From contig NC_092580.1 of assembly GCF_037975245.1 (NCBI RefSeq), positions 24,695,001 to 24,759,000 of the forward strand: a DNA stretch of 64,000 nucleotides, written 5' to 3'. The position numbers and the translations under genes are program-made. This document shows, in pieces, positions 12,401 through 21,739 of this stretch. This stretch comes from Apostichopus japonicus (Eukaryota > Echinodermata > Holothuroidea > Aspidochirotida > Stichopodidae). Position 1 is the stretch's first letter, and each line of letters opens with the position of its first letter. A model generated the notes under the pieces. The model saw only the letters and a list, made by a program, of their open reading frames with translations. It was not told the origin of the DNA and did not search any database.

Positions 12401-14183
12401 GTACAATAAGATGTACTGTAACTGTACCTGTACAGTAAGATCTTCAAACTACTGTCACTAGGCAATATCCCAAAGAACTGAATACAATTTCACGCAGACA
12501 GACTCCCATTATTACTGTAGGCTATGGAAATGGTATAGCACTAAACCTTTCGGCTATAACTGCAGTCTTGGTTAGTTAGGGTTAGGAAGCCTACAGTAGC
12601 TCATTTGAAACCCTATCGTTGTGATAATGGCTGACAATTATTCCATGCTTTCTCTTTTCCATAAGCATTGCAGAGAATGATGACATAGTTATCACGCCTA
12701 ATCCATTCCTAGTCCTGGTATTACCAGTTAACATCCCATCTGACAGACAAGAGTCTGATATCATGCAAAAACTTGGCACACCTTTATAATAAACAGTCAA
12801 GTTGCTACAAGAAAACACACAAATGTTTAAAACGTCCAGTCCCTTGCTTTAAAGATCACACACACTTGTACATGTATTCAAACACAAACCAAAATCATCT
12901 TCTGTAACTTAATTTTGTGGAATCTTATTAAAATCTGTTACAACAGGTTATTGCAATTAATTGTGACTTTCAAAAAGACTTCACGAATGGAAAGTTAAAA
13001 CAAAATTCCAACATTTTTTGTCCATTCTGTCACAAAATGAGCCAGCAAAAAATCTTTTATTGAAGCATTAGACAATAGACCTTTGATCATGGACATCCAG
13101 AGATGGTGCAATATTCTTTCCCTATAGCGAATGTAGACATCACTAGCTGGCTACTGAATTGTGTGCAGCTTGTGCAGTAGATGGACTGATATTGGTGACA
13201 GGACGAGGACCATATATATGTGCAAATTTGCATCCTAAGTACATTTTTCTTCAAAGTTCATATCTAACCTGAGCATTGTTAGGATCTGCTTCTACATCCT
13301 CATCTGGGACGTCTCCTTTGTATGACGGCTCCTCTGGACCGCCTCCTCCTCCGGATGCTGGCATTCCTCCTGGATATCCTGCCCCGGGCTGATGGGATAT
13401 ATGAAACATTATGCAAACTTAATGAATAACACAAAGTCTGAGAATGATTTTTACAATTATATCTTCAGAGTTCAGATCTCACAAAATAAAACTATTTCTC
13501 ACCCAGGAAAAAATCATGAAAATTAGATAACCTTGCACAGAGATTATGAAACTATTCATCCCTTGGGAATAAAATCCTGGATCTTTGATAAAAACAATAA
13601 AATGAAAGTACTGTACCTTAACAGAGAGATTATGAAACTGTAATACTGGAAATATATACAGATCTTCAAAGAGCGCATGGACACTAGAAACCAAAACTAA
13701 GAGATATAAATTAATGGATACAGAACAGCCAGGTGAATTTTAGTTTTGTTATCTACAGTAGGTCTACTAAATTTTGGATTTACAATGGATTCGTGCATTG
13801 AAGCAGGCACAGCCAATAGGAAATGATTGGTAATAGTTGACTGTCTCATAATATTCATCTCTTCTTCTTGACATACTGTACACATGTGTTAATTTGTTCA
13901 CCTATGAAATCTTACACTATTATTAATGTATGTCCACATAAATTTTCTCCTTTTTTCCCTTCTTCATCTCACCTGTGGCTGGGATTGTGGGTTTCCAGAT
14001 GCAGCAGGCTGTGGGGGATTACCACCTTGTTGGTATCCTGGTGCACCACCCTGAGGATACCCTCCACCACCTTGTGGGTAGCCTCCGCCTCCCTGAGGAT
14101 ATCCCCCGCCACCTTGTGGGTAGCCTGCAGCTGCTGGAGGGTAGTTCTGTTGACCTCCTTGATACATCTTTGGCTGCTGCTGT
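535..14183 (-). CDS. SSUH2: SSUH2 (ssu-2 homologue) gene, 12 coding exons seen, 5' end missing
   Basis: This is a spliced gene read on the minus strand. Exons in transcript order are 14183-13973, 13388-13269, 12303-12158, 11335-11206, 9620-9560, 8627-8503, 6335-6273, 6048-5927, 3815-3723, 2633-2531, 2003-1899 and 678-535 (TAG at 537-535). Every junction is AG/GT and all phases match, giving 473 codons. Codons 1-158 are Pro/Gly/Gln-rich with YPQGGGG repeats. Codons 160-202 hold EALMQFVSEKCCYG. Codons 265-356 hold six CxxC motifs of DnaJ zinc-domain type (CHDC, CHAC, CDSC, CPFC, CSSC, CTTC). Codons 392-473 hold VWPVGHF and TIVPVGEVH and end in CCCCTIL. The order and motifs match vertebrate SSUH2 as I recall it. 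The biochemical role is poorly known; a chaperone-like zinc domain is inference. The first exon seen starts in phase after a good acceptor with a TACTAAT branch-like site, so an upstream exon exists. If that exon is non-coding, ATG at 14167-14165 could be the start. Confidence 0.9.
679..1898 (-). other. SSUH2: SSUH2 last intron
   Basis: Apart from the SINE, the intron holds a G-rich tract on the + strand (1775-1806, runs of four and five G) and AT-rich unique DNA. I see no other gene in it. Confidence 0.7.
1405..1710 (+). mobile_element. tRNA-derived SINE
   Basis: The head carries a pol III A box (TGGCCAATTGG, near 1412) and a B box (GGTTCGATTCC, near 1459). The body contains GTCCTTGGGCAAGATGCTTT and AAATGGGTACCTG, and the 3' part has AAGCGCTTTGAGACC and TATAAAGAGCTATATAAA. 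This layout is typical of animal tRNA-headed SINEs with a shared central domain. It sits in the last SSUH2 intron, antisense to the gene. Confidence 0.8.
1899..2003 (-). CDS. SSUH2: SSUH2 exon 11 (codons 392-426)
   Basis: This 105-bp exon is in phase 0 at both ends (CATATGCAG acceptor, ATGCAG/GTAAAT donor). It encodes VWPVGHFQDQAINSASREL, matching the vertebrate V(Y)P..DF....I..AS segment. Confidence 0.87.
2531..2633 (-). CDS. SSUH2: SSUH2 exon 10 (codons 357-391)
   Basis: The acceptor is GTTTCTGCAG and the donor CCACTA/GTAGGA, a weaker site chosen because it keeps phase with the next exon. It encodes TNNVNDSIVERTGLPDELIR and GVSGQVAFKEELPL. Confidence 0.85.
3107..3440 (-). repeat. Hairpin-rich retroelement 3' end, head-to-head foldback copy
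   Basis: Arm 3141-3281 is repeated inverted at 3299-3440 with an 17-base spacer. Read on the minus strand the first arm contains GCTGAC-TTCG-GTCAGC, GGCTTTGATAAGCC and CCTGCTTGCAGG hairpins and ends GGATCTAAAATACATACATA. The (ATAC)n tail suggests a LINE or SINE 3' end. It lies in the SSUH2 intron 2634-3722. Confidence 0.75.
3723..3815 (-). CDS. SSUH2: SSUH2 exon 9, zinc motifs 5 and 6
   Basis: This 93-bp exon completes a split Arg codon after TTTTTATCCTGAAG and leaves two bases at ACATG/GTATGT. It encodes CSSCNGHG, RCTTCQG and TYIKLVITW, equivalent to the vertebrate C..C.G...LLHFIQLVIMW stretch. Confidence 0.88.
4393..4500. repeat. Short tandem repeat, about 47 bp, two to three copies
   Basis: The phrase TATGCTAATC recurs three times, twice followed by (C/G)CATACTTCC and TACACAGT(T/G)ACTC. 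It adjoins the larger minisatellite. Confidence 0.6.
4500..5926. repeat. 63/66-bp minisatellite, about 22 units, in the SSUH2 exon 8-9 intron
   Basis: Units read CCTTAATACCTGTAAGTAC then AAATTGAGAACAAGACCACT and GTGTAAGGACAATGACGTTA on the + strand. Most are 63 or 66 bp, differing by a CGT triplet. Because the lengths are multiples of three, long frames stay open on both strands; these are not genes. On the gene strand each unit carries TTGTACTTACAG/GTATTAAG, a joined acceptor-donor motif. The array begins exactly at the exon 8 donor. Confidence 0.9.
5927..6048 (-). CDS. SSUH2: SSUH2 exon 8, zinc motifs 3 and 4 with a His6 insert
   Basis: The acceptor is AAATTGTAG and the donor AACAG/GTATTAAG. 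It encodes RRCDSCGGEG, a spacer with six histidines (codon run at 5977-5994), and QCPFCMGHG. The donor is also the exact first base of the 63/66-bp minisatellite, so the 5' splice site is shared with the repeat unit. Confidence 0.85.
6273..6335 (-). CDS. SSUH2: SSUH2 exon 7, zinc motifs 1 and 2
   Basis: This 63-bp exon is in phase 0 at both ends. It follows a clear pyrimidine tract (TTTTTTTCCCCTAAG) and ends GGACAG/GTAAGT. It encodes PCHDCRGAG and SCHACLGRG, two CxxCxGxG knuckles. Confidence 0.88.
6345..6465. repeat. A-rich (AAAT/GAAT)n simple repeat
   Basis: Runs of AAATAAATGAAT and AAACAAAC lie just upstream (gene strand) of SSUH2 exon 7 and supply part of its pyrimidine tract when read on the minus strand. 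Confidence 0.85.
6864..7487. mobile_element. 624-bp MITE-like element with TTAA ends
   Basis: The left end TTAAAGCAGCATTTTGCGT matches the reverse complement of the right end for 19 bases. TTAA at both borders fits piggyBac- or Kolobok-type target duplication. There is no coding capacity. A 17-bp perfect palindrome sits inside at 7145-7183. It lies in the SSUH2 intron 6336-8502. Confidence 0.75.
7145..7183. repeat. Perfect 17-bp inverted repeat with 5-base loop
   Basis: GTTGTACCAGGGAGTTG is followed by CATAA and its exact reverse complement. It lies within the MITE. Confidence 0.9.
8503..8627 (-). CDS. SSUH2: SSUH2 exon 6 (codons 223-264)
   Basis: The acceptor is CTACTACAG and the donor ATCAAG/GTTAGT. 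It completes the split Gly codon and encodes PGPWNIAVNPPTLFQPG, then VEVEVPHTASIK. This is the W(D/N)I.V..P..F...VPH segment that precedes the zinc domain. Confidence 0.88.
8709..8895 (-). repeat. Hairpin-rich retroelement 3' end, second copy
   Basis: Same sequence as the 3141-3281 arm, with the (ATAC) tail and the CCTGC/GCAGG and GGCTT/AAGCC hairpins. One change turns the TTCG loop into TTCC. It lies in the SSUH2 intron 8628-9559. Confidence 0.75.
8945..9447. repeat. 53-bp minisatellite, about 9 units
   Basis: Units follow CCTACACACTGCCTGACTGA, CCGTGTCTGGACTCAACTCC and AATGTTAAAG. Two alternating subtypes (ACTGCCTGACTGACTGTG and ACTACCCAACTGACCGTG) point to a dimeric expansion step. It lies in the SSUH2 intron 8628-9559. 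Confidence 0.88.
9560..9620 (-). CDS. SSUH2: SSUH2 exon 5 (codons 203-222)
   Basis: This 61-bp exon lies between CTTCCTTTCAG and CGAG/GTAAAC. It encodes YKLETFTEKRLTKYAFEPYR, which corresponds to the YRLETFSESR...F.PF segment of vertebrate SSUH2. Confidence 0.88.
9621..11205 (-). other. SSUH2: SSUH2 intron without recognised elements
   Basis: AT-rich unique-looking DNA. I found no exon, repeat array or RNA gene in it. Confidence 0.6.
11206..11335 (-). CDS. SSUH2: SSUH2 exon 4 (codons 159-202), conserved KCCYG block
   Basis: The acceptor is TTCTTCACATGCAG and the donor CAT/GTAAGC. It encodes APSLNDEQAKEALMQFV then SEKCCYGTGAA, the most recognisable SSUH2 N-domain segment (vertebrate form: EALL.FV.SKCCYS). 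This block anchors the gene identification. Confidence 0.9.
11424..11531 (-). repeat. Hairpin-rich retroelement 3' end, short third copy
   Basis: This copy matches the other two from the tail through the TTCG hairpin, then stops at AACGTCC, followed by a short TATTTGTTA-type repeat (11527-11590). It lies in the SSUH2 intron 11336-12157. Confidence 0.7.
12158..12303 (-). CDS. SSUH2: SSUH2 exon 3 (codons 111-158 plus two bases)
   Basis: The acceptor is TTTTTGTGACAG and the donor CCCCC/GTGAGT. It encodes a PPPSYQDAL segment, a PPxY-like motif (PPSY) that is also common in vertebrate SSUH2 N-termini. Such motifs can bind WW domains; that is family knowledge, not shown here. Confidence 0.8.
12304..13972 (-). 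other. SSUH2: Two SSUH2 introns (12304-13268 and 13389-13972)
   Basis: AT-rich DNA with no recognised repeat or gene. Splice borders are given with exons 1-3. Confidence 0.6.
13269..13388 (-). CDS. SSUH2: SSUH2 exon 2 (codons 71-110)
   Basis: This 120-bp exon is in phase 0 at both ends (CCCATCAG acceptor, CTCAG/GTTAGA donor). It encodes a Gly-rich start (PGAGYPGGMPASGGGGG) and an acidic end (DVPDEDVEADPNNAQ). Confidence 0.8.
13973..14183 (-). CDS. SSUH2: SSUH2 exon 1 of those seen (codons 1-70)
   Basis: This 211-bp exon enters with one base of a split codon after acceptor ATGACAG and leaves at CCACAG/GTGAGA. It encodes QQQPKMYQGG, then four YPQGG repeats and a Pro/Gln-rich end. The low-complexity run resembles the Pro-Gly-rich N-termini of annexin-like and membrane-associated proteins, but gives no function. 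The GC-rich repeats make alternative reading frames look open on both strands; the splice sites and downstream phase decide this one. Confidence 0.8.
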
Positions 14184-16039
14184 CTGTCATGGAACAAGTA
14201 TATTAATTAGTATTTGATGATGTACAGTATATATTGCAAAAAATATAAGTGACCTAAAACCCTTTGTAGGCTTATCCAGTAGGTCCCCCTCGGTATAACA
14301 CAGTTAAACTAATACACATGGTCCAAACTATTCATACAAAAAACAAAACATAATGAAATAATGAATAATAGAAGCAGAGCAAAAGTGTTAAGATGCATAG
14401 GAGTTTATGTACACAGAAACTATCCTAGCATTTTATAAAGGAGACAAAATATTAAGAGCCTTCGAAAGTGCCACACAAAACTTGAACAATAATTACAGTT
14501 CACCATGAAAAGTGCAAGACTGTACAAAGCTCAATTCATATATTTGGTGACTTTGTATATAGACTGACCAATAGAGCTGATCGAATTACTACTAAAACTT
14601 CAGGAAAGACTATCAGCTATGTACAGTATATGTATATAGGTATATGACATAAATCTTGTTGTTGTACTACTTTACATACCTTTTTGAATAACATTAAATT
14701 TGTAACGTTCTAAAAAAACATACCCCAATAACCTCTGATTCTCTGACATACTGTATTGTATGGCTGTGCAGAGTACTGTAATGTCACCTACTCCAGGAAA
14801 CAATTAAATCCACCGTAAAGCTGTTGATTTTAAAATTGTCACAGTACTATTACATTCCAAGACAAACCAACTGAACAGGCAACACATATACACATGTACA
14901 ATAGTCTATGGGATCTCTGTAGGGAGTGTTACTGTTAAGTACATATGCGTGCAGGGATAAAGTATGTGTGTGTATAAAAATAAACCAAGATCATAAGACC
15001 AGGGAATTGCACACCAAAGTAATCAGGGTAAAAATACAAAGGTATCTTAGCTAGTGGTTCAACTTTTTGTGTCTGCATCAGTGCACACAGGCTTGTTTCC
15101 ATTGAATTGTTGACAATTAAGTGACTGTGTAAATACTGTATTAACTCCATGAAGTTCCTGATAACCGGATTTTAGTTTTACACCTTAGCAGAGATACATT
15201 TCAATGTCATTAGCATAATCAACAGATGCATATGATCCAAAACTTGGCAAAATGGCCTAAATTTCTGTGTTTTCAAACTACAGAACTACTGCATAATCCA
15301 AAATTACCATAGATCAAAAAAGATGCAAAAAAAAAAGGAAAACAAAACTTTGAAGAGGAAGCAAATGAAGTGTCAAAGCTTCAACACAAATTTGATTACC
15401 AGGCAGTTAACTTGGACATCAAAGCAGACAAGATCAAAACAGTCTTTTGATTCTATTGCTTGAGTCGTGAGTGATACAGAAAAACAAAGGTGTCAGTTAA
15501 AGGGTGTGAAGACTCAATTCTCCCTACTATATTTTGCTCTTGTCTTGTAGGGTATATGGATGTGAATCATATTAGTATTACCTACTGTATGCATTCTTGG
15601 TAGATGCCAAGGCCTTATCCAGGGTAGCCTATTGTTAGTAGTTACTATGATACTGGGTAAATTGAAAGTCACTATGTAAGTAATCCTAAGAATAGCTAAG
15701 CCTATGTAAGCCTAAGTAATCCTAATATTAATATACTGTATTCTATATAAGGAATGTCATCTGTCTCTGTGACAGATGAGAGTAATAGATCAGTAGAGCA
15801 TACACTTCCACCGTGTAGAGTTGTGTTTTTCTTGAGTTGTCTCTACATTGGTGTAGTTGGCAGGATTTGTTAGTTGGCATACTAAGTTGGTGTAAATTTA
15901 ATGTATCATGCAGAGACGGTAGCTGTCCAGAGCTATTAATCTATATTTACCAATTCCAACCAGGAATTGTTGTTTTGAAAATGTAATCAAGGTGACATCG
16001 TTTCACAGGGGACAGAACAAAAGGGGAGAGAGCCAAATG
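14184..16039. other. Region upstream of the first SSUH2 exon seen
   Basis: This is AT-rich. It should contain an intron and perhaps the first exon or promoter of SSUH2, since the exon at 13973-14183 has a real acceptor. A donor-like AAAAAG/GTATGT occurs on the minus strand near 14678 but its phase does not fit. Nothing else is supported. Confidence 0.4.
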
Positions 16040-16049
16040 GGGACTCCAT

Positions 16050-16992
16050 ATTGCCTGATATGAATCAATTTTCATCATTTCTCAGCAGAAAGATCCGATA
16101 CTCTCTAATATTATTAGAAAGCTAGAGGATTCACAGTCTTTTGATCACAAGATTAATGAACATTACCACATTGAAAATGGTGTTTTGATGTGTTTGACCC
16201 CAGGTACAAATGTAAAGAGGGTAGTTGTTCCAAAAGATTTAGTGGCTAGTGTTATTTTTCACTTCCATGGTACTCCGACTTGTCCTCATTTAGCTTGCTG
16301 TACATGCTCATGTGAGCCACTGGAAAGATTCTAGCTACTGTGTTGAATAAATTGTTCTGTATTTGGGGTGCTTGCAACAGTCTAGTCTCTGACAATGGAC
16401 CTCAAATGATCTCTAGGCATGTGGCTGAATTGTGTATCCTGTTGGGAGTGAAACAAGTTTTTACAACTCCCTATCACACACAGAGCAATTGGGTGGAGCG
16501 GGTTAACACAAACATTGTATCCATGCTTTGTTGTTTTGTAAAGGGAAGACTATACAGACTGGGACAAACATGTGATGGAATTTATGTTTGCATTGAATTC
16601 CTTTCACCATGATTCAACAGGGTATAGTCCTGCAGAATTATTCTCACACTGGAAACTGCAGGGACCAGGTGAATGGGTGGGTGAGTCGCCGTTGCACCAA
16701 AATTCAAAAGAAATGTTTAAAAATGCCAGAATAAACATGAAGCGTATAAACAGTAGGAATAAAATTGCATAAAATCAAAAGAGATCCGTAGGTAGCATCA
16801 AAATTGGTGACAATGCTCTTCTCAAAAGTCACCCACTTTCAAATTATGAGAAAGCAGTTTTCAGCAAAATTAGCATCCAAATGGCGAGGACCTTACAAAG
16901 TCCTTTCTAGACTCTCTCCTGTTAATTTTGTAATTCAGTGTGGTGAGGATAAACGAGTTGCTCATGTTCAGCAGCTGAGAGTATTTTCCTAA
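16050..16992 (+). pseudogene. Decayed Ty3/gypsy-type integrase fragment
   Basis: The reading frames show, in order, a degenerate zinc-binding (HHCC-like) part near 16085-16330, an integrase core piece near 16335-16560 with LVSDNGPQ and TTPYHTQSN..VERVN, and a C-terminal part at 16804-16992 with KQFSAKLASKWRGPYKVL and HVQQLRVF. Stops and shifts separate them, and the first catalytic Asp region seems deleted, since the core starts just before SDNGPQ. The GPYKV...SPV..V C-terminus is typical of gypsy integrases. No LTRs were found. Confidence 0.7.
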
Positions 16993-17039
16993 ATAACATT
17001 TGACTTATTCAGTGTGTTGGATGCTGCATTTATTAGTAT

Positions 17040-17190
17040 ATGTGTTTTTTCTTTGTGGGGGGGGGGGGGGGAGGGGGATGAAGGTTTACTGACAGTGGGT
17101 GAGCTAGGGGTATTGGTTAAGGGGGGCGAGAATGGTCTGTAGGGGCGCTTTCGACACTATCTAAGCGGAGCGCCACCACAGGTTGGCGTG
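17040..17190. other. G-rich tract and short unique DNA
   Basis: A run of about 15 G followed by GAGGGGG lies at 17057-17078, near the start of the 395-bp duplication. It could form a G-quadruplex, or be a sequencing-difficult homopolymer. Confidence 0.5.
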
Positions 17191-17461
17191 GAGCGTACAG
17201 ACATTTTTTTAGTAAAGATACTTCCTAGATCGCCGGAAATGACCCATTCCTGGCCTTGCTAATTTGCAGATAAATAACAATAATAATAAATACAGAAGGT
17301 GTCATCGCCAACAAAATGTGACAAGCGTCAATCTAGGTAGATGAGAGCACAATGAAAAAGTAAATAATCGCGAATAAGTAAAAAGTGGTTAAAAGCTGAA
17401 AAGGGCGCCAGCAGTCCATTTGAGTCTGTCAGGGGGGGCATCCGCCCCCCCCTGACAGACC

Positions 17462-17549
<88 letters not shown>

Positions 17550-17580
17550 AGTAATGCCGTATTATATTAAGATTACTCAT
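17186..17580 (+). repeat. 395-bp direct duplication, copy 1
   Basis: From GCGTGGAGCGTACAGACATT to AGATTACTCAT it matches 17710-18105 almost base for base. It contains a GC-rich palindrome (17419-17458) and an (AT)n block (17463-17547). No coding content. Confidence 0.9.
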
Positions 17581-17709
17581 TGTTGTGAAGTCTATAAGTA
17601 AGGATAGGAAAGCTGCTTATGTCCTAGGGATAGCTTAAGGGGATTACGAAGCTGGGATTACTTTGTACATAAAGACTTGGTAATAGGATTTAAGGATAGA
17701 GCTAGGTTG

Positions 17710-17982
17710 GCGTGGAGAGTACAGACATTTTTTTAGTAAAGATACTTCCTAGATCGCCGGAAATGACCCATTCCTGGCCTTGCTAATTTGCAGATAAATA
17801 ACAATAATAATAAATACAGAAGGTGTCATCACCAACAAAATGTGACAAACGTCAATCTAGGTAGATGAGAGCACAATGAAAAAGTAAATAATCGCGAATA
17901 AGTAAAAAGTGGTTAAAAGCTGGAAAGCGCCAGCAGTCCATTTGAGTCTGTCAGGGGGGGCGGATGCCCCCCCTGACAGACT

Positions 17983-18074
<92 letters not shown>

Positions 18075-18105
18075 AGTAATGCCGTATTATATTCAGATTA
18101 CTCAT
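17710..18105 (+). repeat. 395-bp direct duplication, copy 2
   Basis: Second copy, separated from the first by 130 bp. Its palindrome (17941-17986) has a perfect 20-bp stem TTTGAGTCTGTCAGGGGGGG with loop CGGATG. The loop is the reverse complement of the copy 1 loop. (AT)n follows at 17985-18072. Confidence 0.9.
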
Positions 18106-19185
18106 ACACCTGTATATAGGTTATGCATGACATATTTGCATATCATATATATTTATAAATAGTAACTAATGTATGTTACTATAATCATTAAGTATAATTT
18201 TGCCGGCATGACTTTCTGTATGATGTTGTAACGTTCTGCAAGCTCATAAACATATATATATTATAAATATTAGACACTGGTTTTTCGTAGGTGGGAGTAT
18301 ACAAATGTATGAACCGGGCGGCTGTCAGCAGTGCACGAGGAAGCACATACAAATCACTTTCACTCACATAGGGCCCCGCTAGTAACGCAGTAAATACACA
18401 TGATGTTGAGGAATCTGCGCGCAAGTATTAAATCAGCATCATTTCGAGCGTGAGCAAATATGATTTTTTTTGTCTCTGGTTGAAAGGTTAGCAGAGCTTG
18501 TCGCAAAACAAGTTTTGAAGGTCATCAGGAAAAATTAGTTTCAAGGTTGAGCCTGAACTTAAGAAGTGTTTCAAAGTTACTTGTTAGGCTCACTTTATTG
18601 TAAGTTGGGCCCACTATTAGTATCTGTCGAATGCAAGTCGGGTCTTGAGATAGTTAATCCAGCATAACGTTTCAGCATTAAATCGCTACTCGTGATTATT
18701 AGAGCTGTTTGGCAATGATATAGTGTGAGTTTACAGTATTAAACTGTTTACCTACTTTAGCCATGTATATCCTACCATGTAGTCACACAGTGTCTGTATA
18801 ATATGTCTTCTTTCTCTATCATTAGGCATTCTTTCTGCTTTTAGTCTTCCCTCAAGCACTAGTAGCAGCCTTGGAATTTTGAACTTCTTTGGCCATTAAT
18901 TCCTATTTTGATACAAAACAAACAAAACACACCGTTGATTGTTCATAGTTTCAACTTATCAAATATAGTTTCTGTGATTCAACTAATGGCATTCTATGCT
19001 GACCAAATGATGGTAAAATAAAAGAACTAACAAGTTATTAAATTGTTTGTTAACAGGTGTTGGACTTCTGAAAATGTTTATGATTCTTATGCGGTCAAAT
19101 AAAATGTCCTACACATAGACACACAATATTGCTCAACCAATTGCTGAATACTAGTTGGCATGATAAAAGGATCTGTGGTAGTATA
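18106..19185. other. AT-rich DNA with no recognised feature
   Basis: I see no gene or clear repeat here. Confidence 0.5.
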
Positions 19186-19630
19186 CACCTATTAAATGCC
19201 CCAATACACACTAAATCAAAAAGTAATGTGATCCCTTAATCTATTTAGCTCTCACAAGCTTAATGCAACCAATAACTGGATAGCTGACAAGTTGGCCATT
19301 CATAGCACCCTCAATTTTCTATATCATAACCATGCAGATTGCTTGTTTACTATGAGAGACTGATGTTTTCCTCACTTGTAAACAAACCTCTTTACTCAGC
19401 AGAAATCAATTTTTGTATGCTGTTCCAGGGAGGCCTAAATTGGTCTAAACTTACCTCAACTGACCAAATTTTTGTATCACTTGTACTCTCTTTCATGCTC
19501 CTTAACATCCCTGCCAAGAAAACACCAGACCCTAATTGATAACATATCAAGAAAGTTGTTCTCCTGTTGCTTTTTCTGAATGAGAACACTTGTGGTGGAT
19601 TGATGTAAATGCTAATAGGATTATGCCATC
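19186..19630. mobile_element. Interspersed TTAAGGTAGCATAC-type element, copy a
   Basis: Diverged copy of the element at 29949-30428 and 41209-41655, sharing ACACACTAAATCA, GGATAGCTGACAAGTTGGCC, TGTAAACAAACCTCTT and CTAATAGGA.TATGCCA. The ends are inverted versions of each other (GGTRGCATACKCCYATTA), which suggests a non-autonomous DNA transposon with TTAA targets. Confidence 0.6.
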
Positions 19631-19788
19631 TTAACTAACAATTGAAATTTTTTAGACTCCACATTAAACCTCTTTTAATGATTGTTTGAGAAGTTGTGAC
19701 TTACACCCAGGGACGTGGCTAGAGGGGGGGTGGGTGTGGGGTGTCTCACCCCTGAACTTGATAAAACTGACGATAGTTGGAAAATTGG

Positions 19789-19821
19789 AGTGCGACAGTT
19801 GGAATTTCCGACTGTCGCACT
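19789..19821. repeat. Inverted repeat AGTGCGACAGT / ACTGTCGCACT
   Basis: An 11-bp perfect stem with an 11-base inner part that is itself nearly self-complementary (TGGAATTTCCG). It follows a CAGGGACGTGGCTAG sequence at 19706 that resembles hAT-like element ends; the element's other end was not found. Confidence 0.65.
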
Positions 19822-20410
19822 ACAGTTTATCTAGGCCTATTCATATATTCCTGTGATTGTGAATGACCTAAAAATTGATAAATTTCGGTCAAAATTGGCC
19901 TTTAATCAGTCATATTTACCACGTTTGTCTTGCCACTTTCATAAATTGTATCTCGCGATTCTTATACTCCACCACATAAAACTTGGTATGATTTTGAATA
20001 CTCCAAAAAAATGCCTAATAGAACTACCGTCATAGGCGTAGGGGACCAATATGATTTGTGGGGGCTGATTTGGGAAAATATAACCAAAATTGTTCACGTT
20101 TCGCGTGTTACACATGTCAATGTGCATATCATATAGTCATGCACCGGTTTTTACATCGCATGCCAATAACATACAATCATATGCTGTGTTATTACCCTTC
20201 CATATTGGTTAGAATTATTGGGGAAGTCAATACAATATTTATGGTAATAATAATATCAGTTTAACCATTGAAAAACACATTGCAAATTATCTTTCTTTCA
20301 GTAGGTAAAAAAATTTGGTTGGGGAGGCTAATAACTTTGTGAAGTGAGCGCCAGTGGAGACAAATGTATCGAAAACAAGTTCAGAACAAAAGTGCAGTCA
20401 GTCGCGAAAG

Positions 20411-21737
20411 ACGCCACTGAATAGGTCACTAGGAAATTGTTATATTTTAACGGGTAAAAGGAAAGATATGTTTGGTAGGCGTGCAACAACATTGAAGCCA
20501 GGTAACAGGTTCGGTTTTACAGCTCGTACAGCTGATGCCAACCGCACTGGTGACGTGCCTACCCCTTCTGATGTGGCACCTATTCCTCTTGCAAACTTAG
20601 ATATGAAGAATTTGTGGGAATTGGCTCAAAGGTTGTGTTTGGACGCATTCTCTGAAGATACAAAGGTACTGTAAGCTCTTACCCATCTACAAAGGTTTAA
20701 ACCAAAAAGCAAACCTGGCAAGAATCCCACAGAACTAAACATTGCACGGCAGTTAGGCTTGCATCAGATGTAGATCAGTTCAAGTGCAGCTCATAGATTG
20801 CTCAGCAGCATCTCTCTTCCCAGTCCCGCTGTCAGAACACTACAAAAGTCAGCCAACCAGTTTGGACCTGCAATAGAAGAAATGAATGAAAATGATATGT
20901 CAGAAAAGGGGTGTATAAAGAAGACACTGCAACTGCATGGCCTCTCAAAAGACTCTCCAATTTTTGCAGAATATGATCGTCAATATCATACCTGTCTGTG
21001 TAATGCAAAAAGTAAGACTCCATTTGTTTGTGCAAGCCAATACAGAGATGTTATTGTTGAGAATGTTACCATGGATAAATTTAAATTTGATTACAATCAC
21101 AGTAACAACTGTAACTTAATTGGTGAAATGAATAGAAGAAGGGTCACAAGTTGCAATTTCCAGGCAATGAGGGCTGTTCAGTAAAGATGCCAATGTCAAA
21201 GATGAACAGAATGGTGGAAAGATTTGTGCATCCATATTACTGTACTTACTGGTAAGAACCCACTAAAGGAGAAGTGCCTAACAACTGATGCTGATGGCAA
21301 GGCATGTAAAGGGTTCACTGGTACAATGGCTGCAGCTACTCATTCTGAAACAGAGAACCATATGCTGTTAGACCAAGTTCACCTACTCAAGTCACTCTGC
21401 AGAGCACTGGCTAAAGCAGTACTCTCCTCTGATATGTTACCTGCACAAACTGTGACTAGGATGCACTTGATACAAAAGTACATTGCAGAGGACTTGACCT
21501 GCCTTGTACTGGCAGAGGTGACTACTTGCAGGATTTAAAGCCCTCAAATACGACCACTGCAAAGTTGGGAAGGCTTATCAACATGTTAAGACTGCCTTGC
21601 AAAGTGCTACATTGGAAATCATTCACATTGCCCAAAGCATTCATTTGTATGCAAGAGGGGCAGGAAGTACACATTTCCATTCATGCCAAATGCTACAAAG
21701 AGATCCCTGCTAATATCCCACACTGACAGCACACAAC
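20411..21737 (+). pseudogene. Broken transposase (Mutator/Kolobok-like), 5' part
   Basis: Several short frames line up as one decayed protein: MFGRRATTLKPGNRFGFTA (20469 on), LLSSISLPSPAVRTLQKSA with TLQLHGLSKDSP (20798-21184), and SSDMLPAQTVTRMHLIQKY with IAEDLTCLVLAE (21224-21538). The pattern recalls metazoan proteins with a Mutator-like transposase domain. That is recollection, not a search. Stops and shifts show it is dead. A foldback element (21740-28225) interrupts it, and the C-terminal part resumes at 28228. Confidence 0.5.
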
Positions 21738-21739
21738 TA

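Noticed and set aside
13868-14217. Open frames on the + strand over the SSUH2 N-terminal exon
   Set aside because: They are shadows of the Gly/Pro-rich minus-strand exon, which has correct splice sites and phase.
14660-14700. First coding exon of SSUH2 at a GTATGT donor
   Set aside because: The segment is AT-rich and its phase (0) does not fit the next exon, which needs two bases.
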